From contig CBCOSG010000002.1 of assembly GCA_965112735.1 (NCBI GenBank), forward strand, positions 1 to 64,000: 64,000 nucleotides of DNA, written 5' to 3'. A model generated the notes under the pieces. That model was not told where the DNA came from, made no database searches, and worked only from the letters and a program-made list of their open reading frames with translations. Positions 17,892 through 28,540 of the stretch are shown here, piece by piece. This DNA is from Phaeosaccion multiseriatum (taxonomy: Eukaryota; Ochrophyta, other classes). The position numbers and the translations under genes are program-made. Within the stretch, counting starts at the first letter, position 1, and each line of letters starts with the position of its first letter.

Positions 17892-17924
17892 TTCTTTATT
17901 TATAAATAATTTATAAATAAAGAA
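17892..17924. terminator. Perfect 15-bp hairpin upstream of trnL
   Basis: TTCTTTATTTATAAA, loop TAA, then the exact complement. It lies at the 5' side of trnL and could end transcripts arriving from psbA. Confidence 0.5.
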
Positions 17925-17933
17925 ATACTATAT

Positions 17934-18015
17934 GGTTACAATTCCATTATAAAGATTATTTTAAAAATAATCTTTATAATATTTTAAAAATCCTCTTTAT
18001 AACGGGATTGTAACC
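17934..18015. terminator. Nested hairpins downstream of psbA
   Basis: Bases 17946-17980 form a perfect 17-bp stem around a single central base. An outer pair, GGTTACAAT at 17934 and ATTGTAACC at 18007, extends as a longer imperfect inverted repeat (GGTTACAATTCCATTATAAAG against GGTTACAATCCCGTTATAAAG read on the other strand). Two alternative folds are therefore possible. This is the likely psbA 3' end or processing structure. Confidence 0.6.
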
Positions 18016-18216
18016 ATTCGACAAACTCTTCCAAGTTTTTTGGCTCTCCTTTTTTCGGAGTCTCTTTCGAAATCTCCTTCGAAGGAGGGTCTGGCGATTT
18101 AGAAGGTTTTTTTTTTTTTTTTTTCCTCAATCTACGTAATCGAGTTCTAATGTTTGATATTAGATTGATATTGATATTATATATATACCAAAATCTAGTT
18201 ATTTTTATATTATATA

Positions 18217-19308
18217 TTAACCAAATACTGAAGGTGTAGAGATGGCTAAAGGAACTAATTCTGTTCCTGCTAAATCCAAAGGGAAGTTATGTGCATTTCT
18301 TTCATGCATTACTTCCATACCTAAATCAGCACGGTTGATAATATCAGCCCATGTGTTAATTACACGACCTTGACTATCTACAATAGATTGGTTAAAGTTG
18401 AAACCGTTTAAGTTGAAAGCCATTGTACTTACACCTAAAGCTGTTAACCAGATACCTAATACAGGCCATAGAGCTAAGAAGAAATGTAAAGCACGTGAGT
18501 TATTAAATGAAGCATATTGGAAGATTAAACGACCAAAGTAACCATGTGCAGCTACGATGTTGTAAGTTTCTTCTTCTTGTCCAAATTTATAACCGTAGTT
18601 AGCAGATTCTAATTCACTTGTTTCACGAATTAAACTAGATGTTACTAGAGAACCATGCATTGCAGAGAATAATGAACCACCAAATACACCAGCAACACCA
18701 GCCATATGGAATGGGTGCATTAAAATGTTATGTTCAGCTTGGAATACTAACATGAAGTTGAAAGTACCAGAAATTCCTAAAGGCATACCATCAGAGAATG
18801 AACCTTGTCCAATTGGGTAGATTAAGAATACAGCACTTGCTGCTGCTACTGGAGCAGAGAAAGCAACGAAGATCCAAGGACGCATACCTAAACGGTAGCT
18901 TAATTCCCATTCACGACCCATGTAGCTTGCTACACCTAATAAGAAATGTAAAACAATTAATTGGTATGGACCACCATTGTATAACCATTCATCAACTGAA
19001 GCAGCTTCCCAAACAGGGTAGAAATGTACACCGATAGCATTTGAACTAGGAATTACAGCACCAGAAATAATATTATTTCCGTAAAGTAAAGATCCAGCTA
19101 CTGGTTCACGAATACCATCAATATCTACTGGAGGAGCAGCAATGAATGCTATAATATAACATGTTGTTGCAGTTAATAATGTAGGAATCATTAATACACC
19201 AAACCAACCGATATATAAACGATTATCAGTACTAGTAATCCAAGATGAGAATTTTTCCCAAACACTTACATTCTCTTGTCTATTTAATTTTTCTAAAGTT
19301 GCAGACAT
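18217..19308 (-). CDS. psbA: PsbA, photosystem II D1 reaction-centre protein
   Basis: D1 binds the P680 chlorophylls, QB and the manganese cluster. The 363-residue product is intact and numbered three ahead of land-plant D1 because of a longer N-terminus. All five membrane helices, the GMRPW region, [14 protein letters not shown], the QB-site [15 protein letters not shown] stretch and the C-terminal [10 protein letters not shown] are present. Processing is expected after LDLA (residue 347), leaving a 16-residue tail ending STPSVFG, longer than in land plants but normal for algae. It is antisense to psbY-rpl32 and downstream of the rRNA operon. Confidence 0.99.
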   Translation of the reverse strand: MSATLEKLNRQENVSVWEKFSSWITSTDNRLYIGWFGVLMIPTLLTATTCYIIAFIAAPPVDIDGIREPVAGSLLYGNNIISGAVIPSSNAIGVHFYPVWEAASVDEWLYNGGPYQLIVLHFLLGVASYMGREWELSYRLGMRPWIFVAFSAPVAAASAVFLIYPIGQGSFSDGMPLGISGTFNFMLVFQAEHNILMHPFHMAGVAGVFGGSLFSAMHGSLVTSSLIRETSELESANYGYKFGQEEETYNIVAAHGYFGRLIFQYASFNNSRALHFFLALWPVLGIWLTALGVSTMAFNLNGFNFNQSIVDSQGRVINTWADIINRADLGMEVMHERNAHNFPLDLAGTELVPLAISTPSVFG

Positions 19309-19683
19309 AAAAATAATTTTTGACGATAAATTTATATTCTTTTCATACGATTTTTGAAATTTAAATCATACAAGGTTAGCAAATTTAAATTTATTAGAAC
19401 AATAATTTTTAATACAAAAGACATTAACAATTATTATTAAAGTAAATCTAATATCCTTAAATTATAAACTTTTAATACGGAAATTGTAGTTTTACAATTT
19501 AAACTATTAAAAATTTATAAAATCGATAACCATAACTATATTATAACACAAAGAGACTTACAAAGCAAGTTTTAAATTTTACATTTAACTTTAAGCACAA
19601 AAATATTTTCATTTTATACAATATTCCTCCTATAAAGTAGTAAATTGTAATTTTTTCTATAGTAATTTTAAGGTATAGTATTC
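19309..19683. other. psbA leader / 5S rRNA downstream region
   Basis: This AT-rich 375-bp stretch lies upstream of psbA and downstream of rrn5, both on the minus strand. It should contain the psbA promoter and 5' leader. A TTGCTA...TATGAT pair and a later TATGAA are visible about 40-75 bases before the psbA start, but none is convincing. No gene or tRNA is seen. Confidence 0.4.
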
Positions 19684-19805
19684 TTTGGACTTTGGCATAA
19701 GCTATTTTCCCGGAAAGTCCCCTTTCAAGTATTTTCACTATATTAACATTTAACAACTGAGTTCGAGATGGATCAGTGTGGAACTATTAATTTTTAAACA
19801 CCAAA
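19684..19805 (-). rRNA. rrn5: 5S ribosomal RNA
   Basis: Read on the minus strand, the sequence contains the 5S landmarks TAGTTCCACACTGATCCATCTCGAACTC and GGGAAAATAGCTTATGCC. The ends are set by pairing TTTGG with CCAAA, giving about 122 bases. It lies about 25 bases after the 23S gene, as in other plastid rRNA operons. Confidence 0.88.
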
Positions 19806-19829
19806 GTTTTTGCTTCTAAAGTTAAAAAT

Positions 19830-19960
19830 TAATTCAAGTCCTCGATCTATTAGCACATCTCAGCTGAATACATTACTGCACTTACACTTAATGCCTATCT
19901 ACTAGCTAGTCTTGCTAGGATCTTACTTGTTTACACAATGAGAGTACTCATCTTGAGGGG

Positions 19961-19993
<33 letters not shown>

Positions 19994-20118
19994 TTTCCAC
20001 ACTTAGCTACCCAGCGTTTACCATTGGCATGATAACTGGTACACCAGCGGTATGTCCTTCCTGGTCCTCTCGTACTAAGGAAGGCTCCTCTCAATACTCT
20101 AACGCCTACACCGGATAT

Positions 20119-20154
<36 letters not shown>

Positions 20155-20202
20155 ACGTACCGCTTTCATGGGCGAACAGCCCAACCCTTGGGACGTACTA
20201 CC

Positions 20203-20271
<69 letters not shown>

Positions 20272-20447
20272 CAGCCTGTTATCCCTAGAGTAACTTTTAT
20301 CCGTTGAGTGACGCCTTTTCCACTCAATAGCGCCAGATCACTAAGACCGACTTTCGTCTCTGTTCGACTTGTAGGTCTTACAGTCAAGCTTCCTTTTGCC
20401 TTTGCACTCTACGATCGATTTCTGTCCGATCTGAGGAAACCTTTGTA

Positions 20448-20499
<52 letters not shown>

Positions 20500-20748
20500 A
20501 ACTGTTCTTTAACCGGCTAACGGTATAAAGTTAGAGTTCTAGCCTTGTTAGAGTGGTATCTCACTGATAGCTCCACCAATTCCGCAAAATTAGCTTCAAA
20601 GCTTCCCACCTATGCTGCGCAAACAAAGCCCGAAATCAATTTCAGGTTACAGTAAAGCTTCATAGGGTCTTTCTGTCCAGGTGCAGGTAGTCCGCATCTT
20701 CACAGACAAGTCTATTTCGCCGAGCCTCTCTCCGAGACAGTGTCCAAA

Positions 20749-20834
<86 letters not shown>

Positions 20835-21593
20835 AGGGCTTCAGTCACTAGCTTCATTATAATAACTAACCAGCTTCTTTAACCTTATGGCACTGGGCAG
20901 GCGTCAGCCTCCATATGTTGTCTTACGACTTTGCGGAGACCTGTGTTTTTGATAAACAGTCGCTTGGACCTTGTTATTGCAACCTAAAAAGGTACTCCTT
21001 CTCCCGAAGTTACGGAGTTATTTTGCCGAGTTCCTTAGAGAGAGTTATCTCGCGCCCCTTAGTATACTCTACTAACCCACCTGTGTCGGTTTATGGTACA
21101 GGCTCTCTTTATTTATGACAGTGCAGGCTTTTCTTGGAAGTTTAGCATCGATTACTTTAATACCGTGGTATTTTTTCGTATTAACGGCTCAGCTCAATGT
21201 ATTTTCTCTACATCTCAACACCTTAAACGCTTAAACCAGTAACCAGCATCTGGATAATCTAGCAACCTTCGTCCCCCGTTGCCAATAAAGAGGGGTATCG
21301 GAATAAAACCCATTGTCCATCGACTACGCTTTTCAGCCTCGCCTTAGGTCCTGACTTACCCCCCGCGGACGAGCCTTCCGGAGGAAACCTTAGGTTTTCG
21401 GGGCATTGGATTCTCACCAATGTTTTCGCTACTCAAGCCGACATTCTCACTTCTGTTTTGTCCACGCCCGCTAACGCTAACGCTTTAATCTAATACAGAA
21501 CGCTCCCCTACCGATAAATATTATTTTTGTTGTTATTATCTCACAGTTTCGGCAAATTACTTAGTCCCGTTCATTTTCGGCGCAAGATTACTA

Positions 21594-21624
<31 letters not shown>

Positions 21625-22214
21625 ATAGCTGCTTCTAAGCTAACCTCCCGGTTGTTTCTGTCTTCTCACCACCTTTTCCACTTAGTAATTATTTGGGGGC
21701 CTTAACTGGTGATCTGGGCTGTTTCCCTCTTGACAATGGAGCTTATCCCCCATAGTCTTACTGGTTAATTATACACTTAGTATTCTTAGTTTGCCTCGAT
21801 TTGGTACCGAATTACCAGCCCGTATCGAAACAGTGCTTTACCCCTAAGCTATAACATTAACCGCTGCGCCTAAACACATTTCGGGGAGAACCAGCTAGCT
21901 CCGAATTCGATTGGCATTTCACCCCTAACCACAGCTCATCCGCTGATTTTTCAACATCAGTCGGTTCGGACCTCCGCTTAGTATTACCTAAGTTTCATCC
22001 TGGCCATGGTTAGATCATCCGGGTTCGGGTCTGTAATTAGTGACGAACGCCCTATTAAGGCTCGCTTTCACTATGGCTCCAGTAAGAATTACTTTAACCT
22101 GCCACTAACTACAAGTCGCCGGCTCATTCTTCAACAGGCACGCAGGTAGACGTTATTAGTCGTCCTTCTACTGCTTGTAAGCTTACGGTTTCATGTTCTT
22201 TTCACTCCCCTCCC

Positions 22215-22261
<47 letters not shown>

Positions 22262-22731
22262 TTTAGTAGTATTTAGTCTTACGAGGTGGTCCTCGTAGAT
22301 TCACACGGGATTTCACGTGCCCCATGCTACTCGGGATATTTGATTAAATCCAAAGGATTTTCGACTACAAGACTATCACTTTCTTTGGTTTATTATTCCA
22401 ATAATAATTCGTCTAATCATTTTTTTCTAAATATTCAAATCCCACAACCCTATCTAATTTAAAATTAGATAGTTTAGACTGTTCCCGCTTCGCTCGCCGC
22501 TACTAAGGGAATCGTTTTTACTTTCTTTTCCTCTAGCTACTAAGATGTTTCAATTCACTAGGTTCGCTCTTTTCTATTTATCAATTTAATAGATAGTTCC
22601 AAGGAGTTGCCTCATTCGGAAATCTCCGGGTCATTGCTTGTTCCCAGCTATCCGAAGCGTTTCGCCGGTAACCGCGTCCTTCTTCGCCTCTAAATGCCAA
22701 GGTATCCTCCGTAAGCTCTTAATTCCTTGAT
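19830..22731 (-). rRNA. rrl: 23S ribosomal RNA
   Basis: The minus strand shows a complete 23S gene, from the 5' region GAGCTTACGGAGGATACCTTGGCAT through conserved blocks (for example the peptidyl-transferase and sarcin-ricin regions in the 19900-20400 interval) to the end near GTGCTAATAGATCGAGGACTTG. Ends are approximate within a few bases. No intron is evident, and no separate 4.5S gene is seen, as expected outside the green lineage. All protein frames in this interval are chance. Confidence 0.95.
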
Positions 22732-22790
22732 ATTAAAGTTTTATTTTTTAACTTTAGAAGAGTTATTTCTATAAATTTAAAGAAAATTTG

Positions 22791-22863
22791 TGGAGATAAG
22801 CGGACTCGAACCGCTGACATTTGCCTTGCAAAGGCAACGCTCTACCAACTGAGCTATACCCCC
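22791..22863 (-). tRNA. trnA(ugc): tRNA-Ala (UGC)
   Basis: A 73-base cloverleaf on the minus strand: acceptor GGGGGTA/TATCTCC, D arm GCTC-AGTTGGTA-GAGC, anticodon TGC within CCTTTGCAAGG, T arm AGCGG-TTCGAGT-CCGCT. It lies in the 16S-23S spacer. No intron. Confidence 0.95.
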
Positions 22864-22866
22864 AGC

Positions 22867-22891
22867 TGGGCCATCCTGGATTTGAACCAGG

Positions 22892-22940
<49 letters not shown>
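22867..22940 (-). tRNA. trnI(gau): tRNA-Ile (GAU)
   Basis: A 74-base cloverleaf on the minus strand: acceptor GGGCTAT/ATGGCCC, anticodon GAT within CCCCTGATAAGGG, T arm CCTGG-TTCAAAT-CCAGG. It lies three bases from trnA in the rRNA spacer. No intron. Confidence 0.95.
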
Positions 22941-23005
22941 TTTTTATAAAAAGGTTTATCAATCAATATCTTAATCAACTTGTTGTTAAGATAATTATTT
23001 TCCAT

Positions 23006-23130
23006 TAAAGGAGGTGATCCAGCCGCACGTTCCCGTACGGCTACCTTGTTACGACTTCACCCTAGTCATCAACTCTACCCTAACTGCCTTCCTCTAGAAA
23101 CTAGTTAAAATAACAACTTTAGGTATAGCC

Positions 23131-23168
<38 letters not shown>

Positions 23169-23218
23169 AGAACAGATTCACCGCTGTATAGCTGACCAGC
23201 GATTACTAGCGATTCCAT

Positions 23219-23254
<36 letters not shown>

Positions 23255-23427
23255 ACGAATAGGTTTGAAGATTCACTGACTTTCGCAAGCTCGTAACTTT
23301 TTGTCCTATCCAATGTAGCACGTGTGTAGCCCAGGACGTAAAGGGCATGATGACTTGACGTCATCCTCACCTTCCTCCGATTTGTCACCGGCAGTCTTTC
23401 TAGATTCCTAATAAAAGCAACTAAAAA

Positions 23428-23493
<66 letters not shown>

Positions 23494-23579
23494 CCACCTG
23501 TGTATATGTTCTAATAAAAGCACTTTCATCTTTCGATAAAATCCATATCATGCAAATCCTGGTAAGGTTCTTCGCGTTG

Positions 23580-23641
<62 letters not shown>

Positions 23642-24489
23642 CCCTTGCGAGCGTACTTCCCAGGCGGGATACTTAATGCGTTAGCTACAATACTGTATGG
23701 ATTAATACACACAATATCTAGTATCCAACGTTTACGGCTAGGACTACTGGGGTATCTAATCCCATTCGCTCCCCTAGCTTTCGTCTCTCAGTGTCAGTAT
23801 TGGCCCAGTAGAGTGCCTTCGCCATCGGTGGTCCTTCCAATATCTACACATTTCACCGTTTCACTGGAAATTCCCTCTACCCCTACCAAACTCTAGTCTA
23901 TTAGTTTCCATTGCTGATTTGAAGTTGAGCTTCAAGATTTAACAACAGACTTTCTAAACCACCTACAGACGCTTTACGCCCAGTGATTCCGGATAACACT
24001 TGCATCCCCCGTCTTACCGCGGCTGCTGGCACGGAGTTAGCCGATGCTTATTCGTCAAGTACACGTCAGATCTTCTTCCTTGACAAAAGAGGTTTACGAT
24101 TCTTTCGAACTTTCGTCCCTCACGCGGTATTGCTCTGTCAGGCTTTCGCCCATTGCAGAAAATTCCCCACTGCTGCCTCCCGTAGGAGTTTGGACCGTGT
24201 CTCAGTTCCAATGTGGCTGATCATCCTCTCAAACCAGCTACTGATCGTCGCCTTGGTAAGCTATTACCTTACCAACTAGCTAATCAGGCGCGAGCTCTTC
24301 TTTAGGCAACATAAAATAAATTAGTCTTTCACTTCGCAGCATATAGGGTATTAGCAGTTGTTTCCAATTGTTATCCCCTACCTAAAGGCAGATTCTCACG
24401 TGTTACTCACCCGTCCGCCACTAAGGCTTGGATAAAAAAACACAAGGTTTTAATATCGGCCTCCGTACGACTTGCATGTGTAAAGCATA

Positions 24490-24525
<36 letters not shown>

Positions 24526-24531
24526 AATAGT
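23006..24531 (-). rRNA. rrs: 16S ribosomal RNA
   Basis: A complete 16S gene on the minus strand. Its 5' region has GAGTTTGATCCTGGCTCAGG, the 530-loop and 1400-region blocks are recognisable, and the 3' end reads GGATCACCTCCTTTA, so the anti-Shine-Dalgarno CCTCC is kept. The order 16S-trnI-trnA-23S-5S is the ancestral bacterial-plastid operon. The protein frames within it are chance. Confidence 0.96.
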
Positions 24532-24595
24532 TTTCCTGTATTTTTTATTTTGATTTTCCTTTTTTATAAGTTCAATCGTTTTCACCATGGACCTA

Positions 24596-24625
24596 AAGGT
24601 AGTGATTTGAGGTTTCAAAAGTCAA
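24596..24625 (-). promoter_or_regulatory. Likely sigma70-type promoter of the rRNA operon
   Basis: On the minus strand, TTGACT (24625-24620) is followed after 18 bases by TACCTT (24601-24596), about 65 bases ahead of the 16S gene. The position and match fit a plastid-encoded-polymerase promoter. Confidence 0.5.
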
Positions 24626-24721
24626 CCGATGCCATAGAAGAGAACAGTGGGTTAATTTAGTAATTGTTACTTTTAAAAATAAAGAATTTTTTAAGTAGTC
24701 TGGTTTTTATATAAACATTTG

Positions 24722-24730
24722 TGGTATACT
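24722..24730 (+). promoter_or_regulatory. Possible extended -10 promoter of psaM-rpoB
   Basis: TGG followed by TATACT (24725-24730) resembles an extended -10 element 36 bases ahead of psaM. The -35 position (GGTTTT near 24702) is weak. It is divergent from the rRNA promoter about 100 bp away. Confidence 0.3.
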
Positions 24731-24765
24731 AAATGTAGGTGAATTTTTTATATAACTACAATCTT

Positions 24766-24879
24766 ATGATTACAGATACAGAGATTTTTATTGCATTAGC
24801 ATTAGCATTAATTTCCGCTCTTTTAGCTATTAGACTAGGTACCGCTTTATATAAAATAATACCATTAACTTTAATTTAG
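24766..24879 (+). CDS. psaM: PsaM, photosystem I subunit XII
   Basis: A 37-residue protein starting [21 protein letters not shown] and followed by IRLGTALYK, the PsaM pattern of one membrane helix and a conserved RLG-LY end. PsaM lies near the trimer interface of photosystem I. Too short for many ORF finders. It stands between the rRNA operon and rpoB, 20 bp before rpoB, and may share its transcript. Confidence 0.9.
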   Translation: MITDTEIFIALALALISALLAIRLGTALYKIIPLTLI

Positions 24880-24899
24880 GAGTAAAAAAAAATAAAATT

Positions 24900-27800
24900 A
24901 TGGCTTTAAAAAAAGAAGAGAAATATATTGCTCGTAAAGGTAATATGGTAAGTACCGAGTTTGAAAGTATGTACATTAAAACTTTACCTAATTTATTAGA
25001 AGTACAACGCTCCAGCTTTTGTTGGTTTTTATCAAATGGGTTAATTGATGAATTGATGAATTTTTCTTCTATTATGGACTTCGGTCAAAAATTTGAACTA
25101 AAACTTTATGCACGAGAAATTCGACTTAAAAGGACAAAGACCAAAGGAGTAGAATTAAAAGATCGAGCAAGTTCATCAAATTTTAAAATTTATGTTCCTA
25201 TTGAATTAAAACAGATAATTATTGATAAAGAATCGGATTTTTATTTTGATATTGAAAATGATCACAAAAACGTTAAAAATAATATTTGGACTGACTTATC
25301 TAATCAAATTGAAATTGAATTAGATGAAATGAAAAAACTTATAGATCATGAATCTCAATTATTAAAAGAATTAGAATTAGCTGAAACACAAGAAAACTAT
25401 TTAAATTTTGAGCAACAACTATTAAAAGAATTATTAGAAATAGAGACAAATTCTTCTGGTCCAAACATAATCATAAAAAAAAAAAGGATATTTTTAGGGG
25501 AAATTCCTCTAATGACAAAAAAAGGAACATTTATTGTGAATGGATGTGAGAGAGTAGTTATTAATCAATTAATTCGTAGTCCAGGAGTTTATTATAAGAA
25601 ATTTAAAAAAAATCCTAATTCAAAAGAATTTGATTATTCAGCCACTATTATCTCTAACAAGGGCTCTTGGCTAACATTTAAAATAACCAAACGACGTTTT
25701 GCAGTTAAAGATGAAAAAAATAATGAAATAACTACCTTAAAACCAGTAATATATCTTAAAATTGATAATAAATATGAAATCCCAATTAACTGGGTGTTTA
25801 CTAGCTTAGGAATAACAGCAAATGAAATTAATCAGACAGTAGTAAATGCAGAAAAATTAAGAGAAATTATTGCGGATATAAAAATAGAGATAGAAGATAT
25901 AAGAAAAAAAGATGAAAAAGAAAAAAATACAATTCAAATATTAGTAAAAAGACAAAGACAAGATGAGCTAGCCATCTATAGAGCTAGACAGTTATTAAAA
26001 AATAAAATTCTGAATCCTAGATATTATGATTTAGGAGAAATTGGACGGGTAAGAATAAATAAAAAAGTCGGATTAGATTTACCATTATTTAAAACCCAAT
26101 TAACTTCACAAGATTTTTTGAAAATTATTGACTATTTACTTGATGTAAGTTTGTCACAACGCAATGCAAAACTGGACCAAATCGATAATCTAAGAAATAA
26201 AAGAGTCCGTTCCGTGGGTGAATTATTACAAAATCAATTTCGGTTAGCTTTGAAAAGGTTAGAAAATAATTTTTCAGACAGAATAGCATTAATAAATCTG
26301 GATGTTTTAAATGCGAGTAATCTAATAAGTCCTCATACTTTAACAAAAACAATGAAAGAATTTTTCGGGTCTAGCCAACTTTCTCAATATTATGATGAAA
26401 CTAATCCACTAGCCGAATTAACTCATAAACGTCGGGTAACCTCGTTAGGACCAGGTGGATTGAGTGGCGAACATGTTAGTTTCGCAGCGAGAGATATTCA
26501 TCCAACCCAATACGGTCGATTATGTCCTATAGAAACACCTGAAGGAAAAAATGCTGGCTTAATTTCTTCTTTGGCTTGCTATGCAAGAATTGATCAATAT
26601 GGATATATTCAAACCCCATTTTTTAAAGTTAACCAAGGATTAATAGAGTATAAAGAATTTCCCACTTATTTAACAGCTGAACAAGAAGATTTATATAAAA
26701 TCGCTTCAGCTGATATTAATATTAATGATAAAAATTATATTAATGGTAAATTAATTCCAGCAAAATATAACCAAGAATTTATCTTAGTTGATTTATACGA
26801 AATTGACTTAATATCGATTTCTCCAATTCAAGTATTATCAATAGGTACATCCCTAATTCCATTTTTGGAACATGATGATGCTAACCGGACATTAATGGGT
26901 TCAAACATGCAAAGACAAGCATTGCCCTTATTATATCCTAAAAAGCCAATTATCGGTACAGGGTTAGAAGCTAAGGTAGCAATAGATTCTGGAGCAATGT
27001 TAATTAATTCACAATTAGGGACTGTTCTTCAAGCAACTAGTAATCAAATTATTGTTAAGACTAAAAAAAATGCACATTATAATAAGTATTCTTTAGTAAA
27101 ATACATCCGTTCAAATCAAAATACATGTATTAATCAAATACCTGTTGTTTGGGGTGGAGAATTAGTTAAACCAGGTCAAGTTTTAGCTGATAGTCAAGGA
27201 ACTGATAGTGGTGAACTAGCTCTTGGACAAAATCTTACAGTGGCATATATGCCTTGGGAAGGTTATAATTATGAAGATGCATTAGTTTTGAGTGACCGTT
27301 TAATATACGAAAATTTATTCAGTTCATTACATATAGAAAAATATGAGGTATCAATTGCGAGAACTGATACTGGTCCAGAAAAAATGACATGCGATTTACC
27401 TGATAGAAATTTTGATTCGACAAAAAATTTAGAAAATAACGGCATAATTTATACGGGAGCCTTAGTTCAATCTGGAGATATTCTAGTTGGTAAAGTGAGT
27501 CCTAAAGTTAATTTAGATTTGACACCCGAAGGAAAGCTGCTACAGGCAGTATTCCAATATAGCTTACCTGATGTAGTAGATACCTCTTTCTGTGTTCCCG
27601 AAGGGATTTCGGGCCGTGTAATTGAGACAATAATCTATGATACAAACGATGCAATAAATATGACCCATTTAGTTATAGTTTTTATTGCTCAAATTCGAAA
27701 AATTAAAATTGGAGACAAAATTGCTGGTCGACATGGTAATAAAGGTATAGTTTCTACAATTTTACCAATTCAAGATATGCCATATTTACCAGATGGAACA

Positions 27801-28490
27801 ATTGTTGACGTTATGTTAAATCCATTAGGAGTCCCTTCTAGAATGAATGTTGGTCAAATTTTCGAATCATTACTTGGATTAGCAGGAAATGAATTAAATT
27901 CTCGTTTTAAAATATTTCCATTTGATGAAATATACAGTAAAGAATCTTCCCGAATTTTAATTAATAAAAAATTAAAAGAGGCAGCTAAACAAACAAATAA
28001 ACCATGGTTATTTGACGCACATACCCCCGGTAAAATGATTTTACGAGATGGCCGTACTGGAGAAACATTTGATAACCCAATTCTAGTGGGTAAAGCTTAT
28101 ATGTTAAAATTAGTTCACTTAGTGGATAAAAAAATTCATGCACGATGGACTGGACCATACTCTTTAATTACTCAACAACCCGTGAAAGGGCGAGCTCGAG
28201 GAGGAGGTCAAAGATTTGGGGAAATGGAAGTTTGGGCATTAGAAGCCTTTGGTGCAGCCTATACACTTCAAGAATTATTAACGCTTAAATCAGATGACAT
28301 GAAAGGAAGAAATGAATTATTAACAGCAATGGTAAAAGGTGAACCAATTCCAAAACCTGGTGTTCCCGAATCTTTTAAAGTTTTATTACGAGAATTGAGG
28401 GCTTTGGGATTAGATATAACCACTTATAAAATAAGTAAAGTTGAGAATAAGCAAACGATAACTGACATGGAAGTTGATTTATTTAATTAA
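24900..28490 (+). CDS. rpoB: RNA polymerase beta subunit
   Basis: RpoB forms half of the catalytic cleft of the plastid-encoded polymerase. The 1196-residue product has the expected blocks in order: GTFIVNGCERVVINQL, GPGGLSGEH, the RLCPIETPEGKNAG motif, the GYNYEDA motif, GDKIAGRHGNKG and the C-terminal KGRARGGGQRFGEMEVWALEA. Two lineage-specific insertions stand out. Residues 110-195 are charged and coiled-coil-like, with an internal repeat (QLLKELELAET and QLLKELLEIET). The other, about residues 325-360, is rich in Lys, Glu and Ile. It begins the rpoB-rpoC1-rpoC2-rps2-tsf cluster. Confidence 0.98.
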   Translation: MALKKEEKYIARKGNMVSTEFESMYIKTLPNLLEVQRSSFCWFLSNGLIDELMNFSSIMDFGQKFELKLYAREIRLKRTKTKGVELKDRASSSNFKIYVPIELKQIIIDKESDFYFDIENDHKNVKNNIWTDLSNQIEIELDEMKKLIDHESQLLKELELAETQENYLNFEQQLLKELLEIETNSSGPNIIIKKKRIFLGEIPLMTKKGTFIVNGCERVVINQLIRSPGVYYKKFKKNPNSKEFDYSATIISNKGSWLTFKITKRRFAVKDEKNNEITTLKPVIYLKIDNKYEIPINWVFTSLGITANEINQTVVNAEKLREIIADIKIEIEDIRKKDEKEKNTIQILVKRQRQDELAIYRARQLLKNKILNPRYYDLGEIGRVRINKKVGLDLPLFKTQLTSQDFLKIIDYLLDVSLSQRNAKLDQIDNLRNKRVRSVGELLQNQFRLALKRLENNFSDRIALINLDVLNASNLISPHTLTKTMKEFFGSSQLSQYYDETNPLAELTHKRRVTSLGPGGLSGEHVSFAARDIHPTQYGRLCPIETPEGKNAGLISSLACYARIDQYGYIQTPFFKVNQGLIEYKEFPTYLTAEQEDLYKIASADININDKNYINGKLIPAKYNQEFILVDLYEIDLISISPIQVLSIGTSLIPFLEHDDANRTLMGSNMQRQALPLLYPKKPIIGTGLEAKVAIDSGAMLINSQLGTVLQATSNQIIVKTKKNAHYNKYSLVKYIRSNQNTCINQIPVVWGGELVKPGQVLADSQGTDSGELALGQNLTVAYMPWEGYNYEDALVLSDRLIYENLFSSLHIEKYEVSIARTDTGPEKMTCDLPDRNFDSTKNLENNGIIYTGALVQSGDILVGKVSPKVNLDLTPEGKLLQAVFQYSLPDVVDTSFCVPEGISGRVIETIIYDTNDAINMTHLVIVFIAQIRKIKIGDKIAGRHGNKGIVSTILPIQDMPYLPDGTIVDVMLNPLGVPSRMNVGQIFESLLGLAGNELNSRFKIFPFDEIYSKESSRILINKKLKEAAKQTNKPWLFDAHTPGKMILRDGRTGETFDNPILVGKAYMLKLVHLVDKKIHARWTGPYSLITQQPVKGRARGGGQRFGEMEVWALEAFGAAYTLQELLTLKSDDMKGRNELLTAMVKGEPIPKPGVPESFKVLLRELRALGLDITTYKISKVENKQTITDMEVDLFN

Positions 28491-28540
28491 TAATTTATAG
28501 TTTTATTTGTACACATTAATTAATTTATTTAAAACATATT

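Larger units (their letters stand above)
17874..18216. other. psbA/trnL intergenic region packed with hairpins and a T18 tract
   Basis: No gene is visible. Besides the two hairpins listed separately, 18041-18100 carries GAAGGAG/CTCCTTC-type dyads (AATCTCCTTCGAAGGAGGG), then a run of 18 T at 18107-18124, then the psbA stop. On the psbA strand the T run reads as A. The structures probably stabilise the 3' end of psbA mRNA, or of any transcript coming from rpl32. Confidence 0.6.

Noticed and set aside
17639-17905. 88-codon frame overlapping trnL
   Set aside because: Half of it is the antisense of a certain tRNA gene and the rest is low-complexity AT.
19541-24618. Several 65-98 codon frames within the rRNA operon
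   Set aside because: They overlap conserved rRNA on either strand; chance frames in GC-richer RNA genes.
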